Assembly (NCBI RefSeq): GCF_004359375.1
Contig: NZ_CP034726.1
Coordinates: 992,001-1,056,000, forward strand
Direction of reading: 5' to 3'
Length of the DNA stretch: 64,000 nt
Origin: Acetilactobacillus jinshanensis
GTDB lineage: Bacteria > Bacillota > Bacilli > Lactobacillales > Lactobacillaceae
Part shown: piece by piece, positions 18,226-25,820 of the stretch
Layout: every line of letters starts with the position of its first letter
Numbering within the stretch: the first letter of the stretch is position 1
Position numbers and translations under genes: made by a program
The notes under the pieces: model-generated
Databases searched by the model: none
The model's input: the letters and a program-made list of their open reading frames with translations, nothing else
Told to the model about the DNA's origin: nothing

Positions 18226-18474
18226 ATGCAAGAATTAATTAATCGTTTAGCTCGGGCCATCGTGAGTGATGACGCGACAAAAGCCGATCGCATTACGACC
18301 CATATCTTAGCTAGAGTTAAATACCCCAGTGAACCTTATCAAATTGCCTTTCAACTTAAATCAGCCTTGAAGATCGTTCGTCGCAAGCCACATCATAAAA
18401 TCGATCATGATACGATGTGGTTTCTGAAGACTGAAGAGGAAAAGTTAGTTCAGTGTCTACAGAGTGGTAAATAG
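18226..18474 (+). CDS. Small helical protein, unknown (82 aa)
   Basis: ATG 18226 follows AAAGGAG. The 82 residues are mostly helical and charged, without membrane segments. Size and composition resemble small helical-bundle proteins such as bacteriocin immunity proteins, but no diagnostic motif is visible and no bacteriocin gene is next to it, so this is only a possibility. Confidence 0.55.
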   Translation: MQELINRLARAIVSDDATKADRITTHILARVKYPSEPYQIAFQLKSALKIVRRKPHHKIDHDTMWFLKTEEEKLVQCLQSGK

Positions 18475-18543
18475 GGTACAAAAAAATACATTGACCGATC
18501 TTTTCCGATCAAGCAATGCATAAATTATGAAAAATTAAATTAA

Positions 18544-18840
18544 TTACTTAATAATGCTGGAGTTAATCTTAACGTTAATCCCCAGTTTTTTTAGTTTCGA
18601 AGTGGTGTTAGTCATCATAACGTCGATGAAGTTGCCATGACTCATAACCAAGGCATCTTTACTGTCAGAACCTAATACTTTCGGTTGGGCGACGCAACGA
18701 ATCGCAATCTTCTGTTGAAGGTCACTGTTAGTTAAGTCCACCACGATCTTAGCGGGTACGTACGGTGATTTAACGTCGTTACCTGCTTTTGGCATTACTA
18801 ATTTAGCAGAACCGTTATTACATTTTAAGTTGATTTCCAT
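18544..18840 (-). CDS. Hypothetical protein (98 aa)
   Basis: ATG 18840 follows GAAAGGATG. A beta-rich, soluble product with alternating hydrophobic residues (KIVVDL, KIAIRC, INVKINSSIIK). No family recognised. Confidence 0.6.
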   Translation of the reverse strand: MEINLKCNNGSAKLVMPKAGNDVKSPYVPAKIVVDLTNSDLQQKIAIRCVAQPKVLGSDSKDALVMSHGNFIDVMMTNTTSKLKKLGINVKINSSIIK

Positions 18841-18949
18841 AGAATCATCCTTTCGTTTCGTTCGGACTGAGTTAATTATAACTTATTTCAGCCCGGTAAC
18901 GCGATGATTTGCGAAGGATTAAGCGAATTAATTGGATAATCAGGATTAA

Positions 18950-19486
18950 TTACATCCGTTCTCCTTGGAGATTACGACCGTATTTCTTTTCAAGTTTTGC
19001 TAAACGCGGGTTGACGTGATGAACGTTTACTTCTTTAACGTGCTGGTTGGGCTTGGTATTCTGGTTCCAAATGCGAACCATTCGTTGGTTAATAACGTTT
19101 TCTTCGTACATGTTACCGCGGAGTTCGTAGGATGCGATGATTGGGATGTTAAACATCTTACGGTATAATTTAGCGGTCCAGATCCATTGATCTTGACTAA
19201 AGTTACGGTTACCGCTACCAACGGAACCTAAGCAGTACTTGTAGTTCTTTTGCCAGGCAAGTTCTTCGGTCATCGGGAAAGTCTGTGGTAATTCCACGCA
19301 CTTCTTTTGGTGATCTTCATAGGTGGCGTAGGCCGGTACGAAGACGAAGTAGGGATGGTTGATCTTAAAGAGATCGGTCTGGTTATCGACCTGGTGTAAA
19401 TCAACGTTATGAAAAATCTGGCTCATCTTGGTTAAAAAGTGCTTAGTATTACCTTCGATAGAAACATAGTAAACTGGAATTTTCAT
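18950..19486 (-). CDS. nrdI: NrdI-like flavodoxin, ribonucleotide reductase stimulatory protein
   Basis: 178 residues from ATG 19486 (AAAGGAGC upstream). The phosphate-binding loop SIEGNTKHF and the hallmark GSVGSGNRNF mark NrdI, which activates the Mn cofactor of class Ib ribonucleotide reductase NrdF. The usual partners nrdE, nrdF and nrdH are not in the window. Length is slightly above the usual 120-150 because of a basic C-terminal tail after residue 150. Confidence 0.82.
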   Translation of the reverse strand: MKIPVYYVSIEGNTKHFLTKMSQIFHNVDLHQVDNQTDLFKINHPYFVFVPAYATYEDHQKKCVELPQTFPMTEELAWQKNYKYCLGSVGSGNRNFSQDQWIWTAKLYRKMFNIPIIASYELRGNMYEENVINQRMVRIWNQNTKPNQHVKEVNVHHVNPRLAKLEKKYGRNLQGERM

Positions 19487-19515
19487 GAAAGAAGCTCCTT
19501 TGATTAGCTTGTTAT

Positions 19516-19568
19516 ACCTAGTAATTATTATCATATCATGTGGGTGTGGAGATTGCACCCTACTAGGT
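19516..19568 (-). promoter_or_regulatory. Structured leader element ahead of nrdI
   Basis: An 8-bp perfect outer stem (ACCTAGTA with TACTAGGT) encloses a 5-bp inner stem (GGGTG with CACCC). It lies 30-82 bp before the nrdI start, inside the likely 5' untranslated region. It may be a protein operator or an RNA element; no known motif matched. Confidence 0.4.
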
Positions 19569-19613
19569 CTTGTGAAGTGGTGTTGGTGAAAATTAATTAA
19601 GTTTATCAGATAA

Positions 19614-19646
19614 ACAAATCTGCCGTTAAGGCAGGTCTTTTCTTTT
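19614..19646 (+). terminator. Terminator-like hairpin without an obvious plus-strand gene
   Basis: CTGCCGTTAAGGCAG followed by TCTTTTCTTTT. No plus-strand gene lies directly before it. Confidence 0.5.
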
Positions 19647-19697
19647 ATCTAATTTCACATTCCAACATGGTTAATATCACTAATTAGCTATCCATAA

Positions 19698-19713
19698 TTC
19701 ACAAATCTGTGAA
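19698..19713. promoter_or_regulatory. Inverted repeat upstream of gntP
   Basis: TTCACAAATCTGTGAA: two 6-bp arms around 4 bp. A possible operator for the permease gene. Confidence 0.4.
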
Positions 19714-19788
19714 ATGGACATAGTTAGGCTACGATATGAGCACCAGAGATGGACACCAATCCTTTAATATAGTAACCGTAAAAAGATA

Positions 19789-19802
19789 TGTAAGCGCTTA
19801 CC
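19789..19802. promoter_or_regulatory. cre-like site (CcpA) upstream of gntP
   Basis: TGTAAGCGCTTACC matches the cre consensus TGWAANCGNTNWCA at 13 of 14 positions and contains a 12-bp perfect palindrome. It lies 54 bp ahead of the ACG start, so carbon-catabolite repression of the permease is likely. Confidence 0.75.
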
Positions 19803-19855
19803 TTACTAATAAATCTGTTAGTTTGGAAAATCACTGTTGAAAGGGAAGATTTCAT

Positions 19856-21190
19856 ACGCCCTTAGTTATTGTTGCTGCTGGAGTCGTTCTGCTCATCCTG
19901 TTAATCACGTTATTCAAGATGAACACGTTCGTCTCACTAATCATTACATCATTTATAGTTGCTTTAATGCTGAGGTTGCCTGTTGCACAGCTGCCGACGC
20001 TGATTGAAAAAGGTTTAGGTGGCCAATTCGGGACCATCGCCATTGTCTTTGGATTTGGGGCCATGCTTGGTAAACTACTGTCCGATTCCGGTGGTGGTTA
20101 CCGAATTGCCCATACTTTGATCCAGAAATTTGGCCGTCGTTACATCGAGATCGCGGTAATCTTGACATCGTTCATCGTCGGCTTGGCTCTGTTCTTTGAA
20201 GTTGGCTTAGTTGTATTACTACCTATTATTTATGTCATCGCTAATGAAGCTGACATGCCACTTGCCATGTTAGGTTTTCCAATGGCTGCTACTTTGAACA
20301 TCATGCATGGTTTCTTACCACCGCATCCGGCTGCGACTGCCGTTGCTGCTTCATTGAAAGCTCCGTTGGGTCAGGTTATTATCTTAGGCTTAATTGCCGC
20401 AATCCCAACCATCATTATTGCAGGTCCGGTATTCAACCATGTCTTAAGAAAAGTTTACCCAAGTATTTACAAGAAGCACATTGTGATCCCTGCTTTAGGT
20501 AAAGTTAAAAAGTTTAACTTAAAAGATACCCCTAGCTTTGGTGTCAGTGTTATCACTGCCGTTATGCCAGTTATCTTAATTGCTTTAGGGACCATCTTTA
20601 ACTACGCTTTGCCAAAGAAATGGGCAGTTAGTCAAGCCATTCAGTTCATCGGTTCACCCGATGTCGCAATGCTGATTTCATTAATCATCGCCATCTTCAC
20701 AATGGGCATTGCCCAGGGCCGTAAGATGAAACAGGTTGGCCAGTCAATGGAAAAGGCCATCAAACAGATCGCCATGATGATGATGATCATTGCCGGAAGT
20801 GGTGCTTTTAAACAAGTACTAGTCTCCGGTGGGGTTGCCAAGTACATTTCAACGATGTTTGCTCACACCAGCATGTCACCGTTGATCGCCGCTTGGTTAA
20901 TCACTGCCATCATCCGTGTTAGTTTAGGATCATCCACCGTTGCTTCGTTAACATCTGCCGGATTAGTTGGCCCGTTAATGGTTTCCAGTGGTATCAACCC
21001 TGCATTAATGGTCCTTGCTATCGGTGCCGGATCGATCTTCTGTGATCACGTTAACGATGCCGGTTTCTGGATGGTCAAAGAATTCTTTGGCTTGTCATTG
21101 AAGCAGACCTTTGCATCATGGACCGTTCTAACGACCGTGATTTCCGTTGTTGGTCTGTTAGCTGTTCTAGCAGAATCGTTATTTGTTTAA
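19856..21190 (+). CDS. gntP: GntP-family gluconate/H+ symporter with apparent ACG start
   Basis: From ACG 19856 the product is 444 residues, matching GntP length, and begins PLVIVAAGVVLLILL, as the family does after its initiator Met. GGGAAG lies 7 bases before the ACG. The first normal start, ATG 19919, would remove the first helix and has no SD. The rest is intact, with about 12 helices and GntP motifs such as LSDSGGGYRIAHTL and GFLPPHPAATAVA. It imports gluconate or a similar sugar acid. Either ACG is used poorly, or this is a start-lost gene. Confidence 0.82.
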   Translation, partial: TPLVIVAAGVVLLILLITLFKMNTFVSLIITSFIVALMLRLPVAQLPTLIEKGLGGQFGTIAIVFGFGAMLGKLLSDSGGGYRIAHTLIQKFGRRYIEIAVILTSFIVGLALFFEVGLVVLLPIIYVIANEADMPLAMLGFPMAATLNIMHGFLPPHPAATAVAASLKAPLGQVIILGLIAAIPTIIIAGPVFNHVLRKVYPSIYKKHIVIPALGKVKKFNLKDTPSFGVSVITAVMPVILIALGTIFNYALPKKWAVSQAIQFIGSPDVAMLISLIIAIFTMGIAQGRKMKQVGQSMEKAIKQIAMMMMIIAGSGAFKQVLVSGGVAKYISTMFAHTSMSPLIAAWLITAIIRVSLGSSTVASLTSAGLVGPLMVSSGINPALMVLAIGAGSIFCDHVNDAGFWMVKEFFGLSLKQTFASWTVLTTVISVVGLLAVLAESLFV

Positions 21191-21228
21191 TATAAGGTAC
21201 TTATTAATAGGGTACAAGTTATGAGTTA

Positions 21229-21271
21229 AAAATGTCTCACAATCATGAGAGTGGTTGTGGGACATTTTTGG
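21229..21271 (+). terminator. Intrinsic terminator after gntP
   Basis: AAATGTCTCACAA...TTGTGGGACATTTTT. Confidence 0.85.
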
Positions 21272-21393
21272 TTATTTAATTGAAATTTATAATTTAGGGC
21301 TTAATTAAGATTTTAATGTATTCTATAATTAAAATGTATTTTTAAATTAATAATTTAATGTTAAGTATTTAGGATATTAGGGTTGGCGACATA

Positions 21394-23178
21394 ATGCATA
21401 TATTTAACAGTTACTATCAAAAAGTGACTCATAATAAATACCTATTTAATTTATCAATAATTATTTCATTTTTATTAATATCATTTGTCAGTATTATATG
21501 TTTACTGCATTCTCATATAATTTATGGTGGAAATGGAATTGATGGTGGTTATGATATGATGTTCCATTTCCAAAGAGTTGAAGATTTATCTCGAGCAATC
21601 CAATCTGGACATTTATTGCCCCGATTAACATTTAATGCGATGAGTAGTAATGGTAATGCAGTAATGCAATTCTATCCTTATATTACGTTGTATCCGATTG
21701 CCATCTTTTTTATTTTATTTAGACCTACAATATCTAGTATCTATTTTGCATTCATGATACTTGTATTCGTAGGTCTCATAATTAGCTATTACAGTAGCAA
21801 AAGTATTAGTCATAATAAATTGATTAGTTATACGTTTGCCATTTTATACTGCACATCATCAATGATAATGTTCTATGCCTTGGAAGCTATTGATCTAGGT
21901 GTACTAATGGCAATGCTATTTCTACCATTAGCGATTTTTGGCTTTTTAAACTTGTTACATGATGGTTCTTGGATGGAATTAACAATAGGTTTGATTCTAT
22001 TGATTTTCTCGCATGTATTAACATCACTACTTCTCATTGTTACTTTACTCATTTGGGCATTATGTGATTATAAAAAGTTTGATGTTGCAAAGATTATTAG
22101 TGTCGCAAAAATATTTGTCATTACAGTATTATGTACTGCTATATGGTGGCTACCATGTCTGTATTTAATGATGAAAAATAATTTAAGATATCCCAGAAAT
22201 TTTGATTTAGTTGGCGCTACTGATATTGTTCATTTGATAACGGTTGGCTTACACGATAATATCCAAATGTCAGATATGATCAGTTTCTTTGCTGTAATTG
22301 GATTAATTTTATCATTAGTGTTTTGGAAGAAGCTTGATGACGATACAAAAGGATTAGCTTTTGTGTCCATTACAACATTAATTCTAACAACGGGAATTCT
22401 TCCATGGTCTCAGCTAGGAGTTGCTCCGTGGATTATCCTTGCGCGTACACCACTTGCTATTTTACAGTTTTGTTGGCGCTTAGATGTTATTCCAGAATTA
22501 TGCTTAATGTATATTGCTTCAGTATGTCTAGTTAAATATTTAAATATTCGTAAATTAGTTGTACCTGCAGTAATTATATTAGCTGTTATCTTGCAGATTA
22601 ATAATCAATTTCAAGTACTTAATAGTGCTAAGGGAGCTAATGTATTACCAATTAATCGTTATATTTTTCATCGGGACCGTATAAAATACTCGAAAAATCG
22701 ATATTACATTAATAGAGATAGTCAGTTAAAGTACGTTTTACGATCTCGTACATCTGCCTCAACAATCCCTGATTATTATCCTGCGGCTTCGCAACCAATG
22801 AATTTATTTATCTCAGAATCTAATGGGTCATATCTTGGTGTTAAGACAGTTCATTTTAGATCATTAAATAACGGATATTATAACATTCACGTTAAACCCA
22901 ATGCTATTTATAATTTAAATTTACCAATTGTTAAATACAACGGGATAAGGTATCAAATATATCTTGGGAATAAGCGAATTCATAGTAGTTATGGTAAAGA
23001 TCATTTGTTAGTTACTAAGGTATTGCATCATGGGTACTATAAATTACACATTAAGGTAATATATCCGCATATTATTAATGCATCTAAATATTTAACCATT
23101 TTAGGATTTCTAATATTCATTGCTTATTTTGTCATGGCTGAGTTGGATTACAGAAAAGAAGGCCGTTTAAGTGATTAA
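21394..23178 (+). CDS. PTPS-related / YfhO-like multi-pass membrane protein, AT-rich
   Basis: 594 residues with about 12 helices and a C-terminal extracellular region before a last helix. The loop after helix 1 carries DGGYDMMFHFQRVEDLSRAI and later FYPYITLYP, the pattern of the 6-pyruvoyl-tetrahydropterin-synthase-related membrane family (GT-C-like). It is strongly similar to the next gene and more distantly to that at 15150. It overlaps the next ORF by 8 bp. Codon use is much more AT-rich than in the flanks, suggesting transfer. A role in surface glycan or glycolipid assembly is an inference. Confidence 0.7.
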   Translation: MHIFNSYYQKVTHNKYLFNLSIIISFLLISFVSIICLLHSHIIYGGNGIDGGYDMMFHFQRVEDLSRAIQSGHLLPRLTFNAMSSNGNAVMQFYPYITLYPIAIFFILFRPTISSIYFAFMILVFVGLIISYYSSKSISHNKLISYTFAILYCTSSMIMFYALEAIDLGVLMAMLFLPLAIFGFLNLLHDGSWMELTIGLILLIFSHVLTSLLLIVTLLIWALCDYKKFDVAKIISVAKIFVITVLCTAIWWLPCLYLMMKNNLRYPRNFDLVGATDIVHLITVGLHDNIQMSDMISFFAVIGLILSLVFWKKLDDDTKGLAFVSITTLILTTGILPWSQLGVAPWIILARTPLAILQFCWRLDVIPELCLMYIASVCLVKYLNIRKLVVPAVIILAVILQINNQFQVLNSAKGANVLPINRYIFHRDRIKYSKNRYYINRDSQLKYVLRSRTSASTIPDYYPAASQPMNLFISESNGSYLGVKTVHFRSLNNGYYNIHVKPNAIYNLNLPIVKYNGIRYQIYLGNKRIHSSYGKDHLLVTKVLHHGYYKLHIKVIYPHIINASKYLTILGFLIFIAYFVMAELDYRKEGRLSD

Positions 23179-24910
23179 TAAACAAAATAAAAAATTATTA
23201 AATAATAGCATAATTATATTTACTTTTGCAATAATTGCGATATTAAATGTGTCTTTGCTTTTAAAAGCTCACGTTATTGATGGAGCATGGGATTTACCGT
23301 TTCATTGGGGACGAATATATGAATTAGTTGAATCTTTTCATGATCATGTGTTTTTGCCACATTTTAATGTAAATACGATGAGCCAGAATGGGACAGCTAT
23401 TATGCTTTTGTATCCTTACATAACGTTGCTTCCATTTGTTATTGTTTTATCTTTCTTTAAATTTACAATTACATTATTTTATATATTCTTTTCTGTTATT
23501 TATTTTATTGGATTATTAATTAGTTTTTATAGTAGTAAAAGTATAAGTAAAAATATTCTAACATCATATGTTTTTGCGATTCTTTATTGCACATCTGCAA
23601 TATTTATGACGTTCTCGTTTACTAACATGGATATTGGGGCTTTATTATCGTTTACGTATATGCCCTTAGTTATTTTTGGTTTTATCCATTTAATGCGTGA
23701 TAATCATTGGACTGAAATGACAATTGGTGTAATTTTGCTTATTTTTACGCATGTTTTAAGTGTCTTATTAGTCGCATCTTTTGTATTTGTGTGGCTATTG
23801 ACTGACTTAAAGGCTACACTTAAAAACAAAACCAGAATAAAGAATATTGGTAAATCTGTATTAGTAATCGTACTCACAACTTCATTTTTATGGATTCCAG
23901 CAGTTGTCTTTTTAATGACAAATACAATTAAAAAGCCCATTAATTTTGGAATGCCCAGTAGCCTGGATTTACTCTCATTGATTTATACATCGGTAACCAA
24001 TAACATTACGATGTCTTGGGGATTCAGTCTATTTGCCGTGATTGGTCTTGTAATTGCTCCACTTATTTTTTATAGAAAATTCAGTCCGTTTATTAAAAAA
24101 GCGTATTGGGTTTCATTCGGATTTGCTATTTTTTCAACAGGGATGTTTCCTTGGGAACAATCATTATCTAAAACACCACTGAGTATTATTCAATTTCCGT
24201 GGCGATTAGATATGGTCCCTCAATTATTCTTCATTTATATTCTTTCTACATGTATTACTAAATATATCCAACCAAAATTAGTTTATTTTTATGTCCCAAT
24301 TGTATTGGTTACTTCGATCGTTTGTCAGTTATCCTGTCAACAACAGGTTATTACGTTAGCTAGTCGTAGTGATTGTTATGAACTTAGTAGACCGATGTTT
24401 AAGAATGATACTTATAATAAGCATTATAATTCTAAATTTAATGAGCCATTTTTAAATTATAAGATATCAAAAGATTCTGATCTGAAAAATGCCTTGGACA
24501 CGCCATTTCCTGTAAATGATTATCCAGATTATTACCCGAAGCAGTCTTTTATTGAACGTGAAAATTTATCTGAAGATTTAGGGTCTTATGGACTTCATAC
24601 TAAGAAATTAAAGCCACTGCATAATGGAACTTTTAAATTGCTCCATAAGAATCATAGAACAATTCATAATTTTGCATTACCATTTGTAGATTATAATGGT
24701 GTTAAATATCAAGTATATGATGATCATCATCTTGTACCAAGTTATAAGAATAATACATGCTTATTAACGTTAAATAGATTATCAAAAGGCTCTAAGTTAA
24801 TAAAAGTTAAAATTCAGCCTAATCGAATGTATTATGTTTACTATTTATTATCATTAATTGGAATTATTTACTTTATTTACGAAATTTATAGAAAAAAGTA
24901 TAGACATTAA
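23171..24910 (+). CDS. PTPS-related / YfhO-like multi-pass membrane protein, second copy
   Basis: 579 residues, a paralogue of the preceding gene with the same loop (DGAWDLPFHWGRIYELVE, LYPYITLLP), the conserved YSSKSIS..., a Trp-Arg pair (FPWRLDMVPQ) and a C-terminal extracellular domain before the final helix. The first codon (GTG or nearby) lies inside the previous gene, so translation is coupled. Both copies are intact, suggesting they may act together. Substrate unknown. Confidence 0.68.
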   Translation: MINKQNKKLLNNSIIIFTFAIIAILNVSLLLKAHVIDGAWDLPFHWGRIYELVESFHDHVFLPHFNVNTMSQNGTAIMLLYPYITLLPFVIVLSFFKFTITLFYIFFSVIYFIGLLISFYSSKSISKNILTSYVFAILYCTSAIFMTFSFTNMDIGALLSFTYMPLVIFGFIHLMRDNHWTEMTIGVILLIFTHVLSVLLVASFVFVWLLTDLKATLKNKTRIKNIGKSVLVIVLTTSFLWIPAVVFLMTNTIKKPINFGMPSSLDLLSLIYTSVTNNITMSWGFSLFAVIGLVIAPLIFYRKFSPFIKKAYWVSFGFAIFSTGMFPWEQSLSKTPLSIIQFPWRLDMVPQLFFIYILSTCITKYIQPKLVYFYVPIVLVTSIVCQLSCQQQVITLASRSDCYELSRPMFKNDTYNKHYNSKFNEPFLNYKISKDSDLKNALDTPFPVNDYPDYYPKQSFIERENLSEDLGSYGLHTKKLKPLHNGTFKLLHKNHRTIHNFALPFVDYNGVKYQVYDDHHLVPSYKNNTCLLTLNRLSKGSKLIKVKIQPNRMYYVYYLLSLIGIIYFIYEIYRKKYRH

Positions 24911-24957
24911 GCTATAAAAAAGTTATTATACCTCATAGAAAGGTGGATGCAATAAAG

Positions 24958-25662
24958 ATGAATTTGAAAAAAGTTCTAATTTGTGGATTATCCGTTTTAG
25001 CTCTTGGAGCTGTTAGCGGTGCTTCATTCGCACAAGCTAATAATAACACACCCGAATTACATTTAGGTGCAACTTATCATAGTGGTGAAAGTACTACGGC
25101 ACCTGTAGTTGCTACTCACGCAACTCTTGTACATAAAGCAAATGTTGCTGCAAAATCAGTAAAGTCTGCTAAGAAGGGTGTTGCTAAAGCTAAAGTTACT
25201 TTAAAGAATGCTAAAGGTAAGAAAGCTAAGCGAGCTGCTTACAAAGCATTAAAGAAAGCTCAGGCTAAATATACTAAGTCTGTAAAAGCAGCTAAAGCAG
25301 CTAAAGCTGAAGTTGTTTTCGACACTAATTACAAGGCTGCTACTAAGTCAGTAAAGTCTGCTAAGAAAGGCGTTGCTAAAGCGAAAGCTGCATTCAAGAA
25401 TGCTAAGGGTAAGAAAGCTAAGCGAGCTGCTTACAAAGCATTAAAGAAAGCTCAGGCTAAATTAAGCAAAGCTCAGAAGAGTTTAAAGGCTGTTAAGAAT
25501 TCTAACAAGAAAGCTTCCAAGAAACATGCAAAGAAGCATTCTAAGAAAGTCACTAAGAAGCGTGGCAAGAAAGCTTCCAAAAAGCATGCAAGGAAATCAG
25601 CTAAAAAGGCTGTAAAAGGTCATAAAGCACATAAAGCTGCTAAAAAATCTGCCAATAAATAG
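24958..25662 (+). CDS. Secreted Lys/Ala-rich repeat protein
   Basis: ATG 24958 with AGAAAGGTGG upstream; a GTG five codons earlier is also in frame. A signal peptide ends near ASFAQA. The mature protein is about 210 residues and extremely cationic, resembling histone H1 in composition. It holds two copies of a roughly 40-residue repeat (KSVKSAKKGVAKAK... KGKKAKRAAYKALKKAQAK), coded by near-identical DNA at about 25150-25270 and 25345-25460, then Lys/His-rich runs. It is likely surface-associated and able to bind polyanions such as teichoic acid or DNA. No enzyme motif. Confidence 0.75.
   Translation: MNLKKVLICGLSVLALGAVSGASFAQANNNTPELHLGATYHSGESTTAPVVATHATLVHKANVAAKSVKSAKKGVAKAKVTLKNAKGKKAKRAAYKALKKAQAKYTKSVKAAKAAKAEVVFDTNYKAATKSVKSAKKGVAKAKAAFKNAKGKKAKRAAYKALKKAQAKLSKAQKSLKAVKNSNKKASKKHAKKHSKKVTKKRGKKASKKHARKSAKKAVKGHKAHKAAKKSANK
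25150..25465. repeat. Internal direct repeat, two copies of about 115 bp
   Basis: The segments near 25150-25270 and 25345-25460 are almost identical and encode the two Lys/Ala repeats. Confidence 0.75.
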
Positions 25663-25686
25663 TTTAAATTGGCACAATTTATGTTC

Positions 25687-25725
25687 TAAAAAAGTGTACT
25701 AATCAATTTTAGTACTCTTTTTTTA
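25687..25725 (+). terminator. Intrinsic terminator
   Basis: AAGTGTACTA...TAGTACTCTTTTTTT with one mismatch. Confidence 0.7.
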
Positions 25726-25820
25726 TACATATTTTTTCCTATAATTATATTTAATTTGAATTTGATAAATATAATGTAATGTTATAAATTAAATGTATAC
25801 TTTATAGGAAGTGCTCAATT

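Noticed and set aside
25150-25465. Repeated DNA as a possible CRISPR array
   Set aside because: There are only two long copies inside a reading frame, no spacers and no cas genes; it is a protein repeat.
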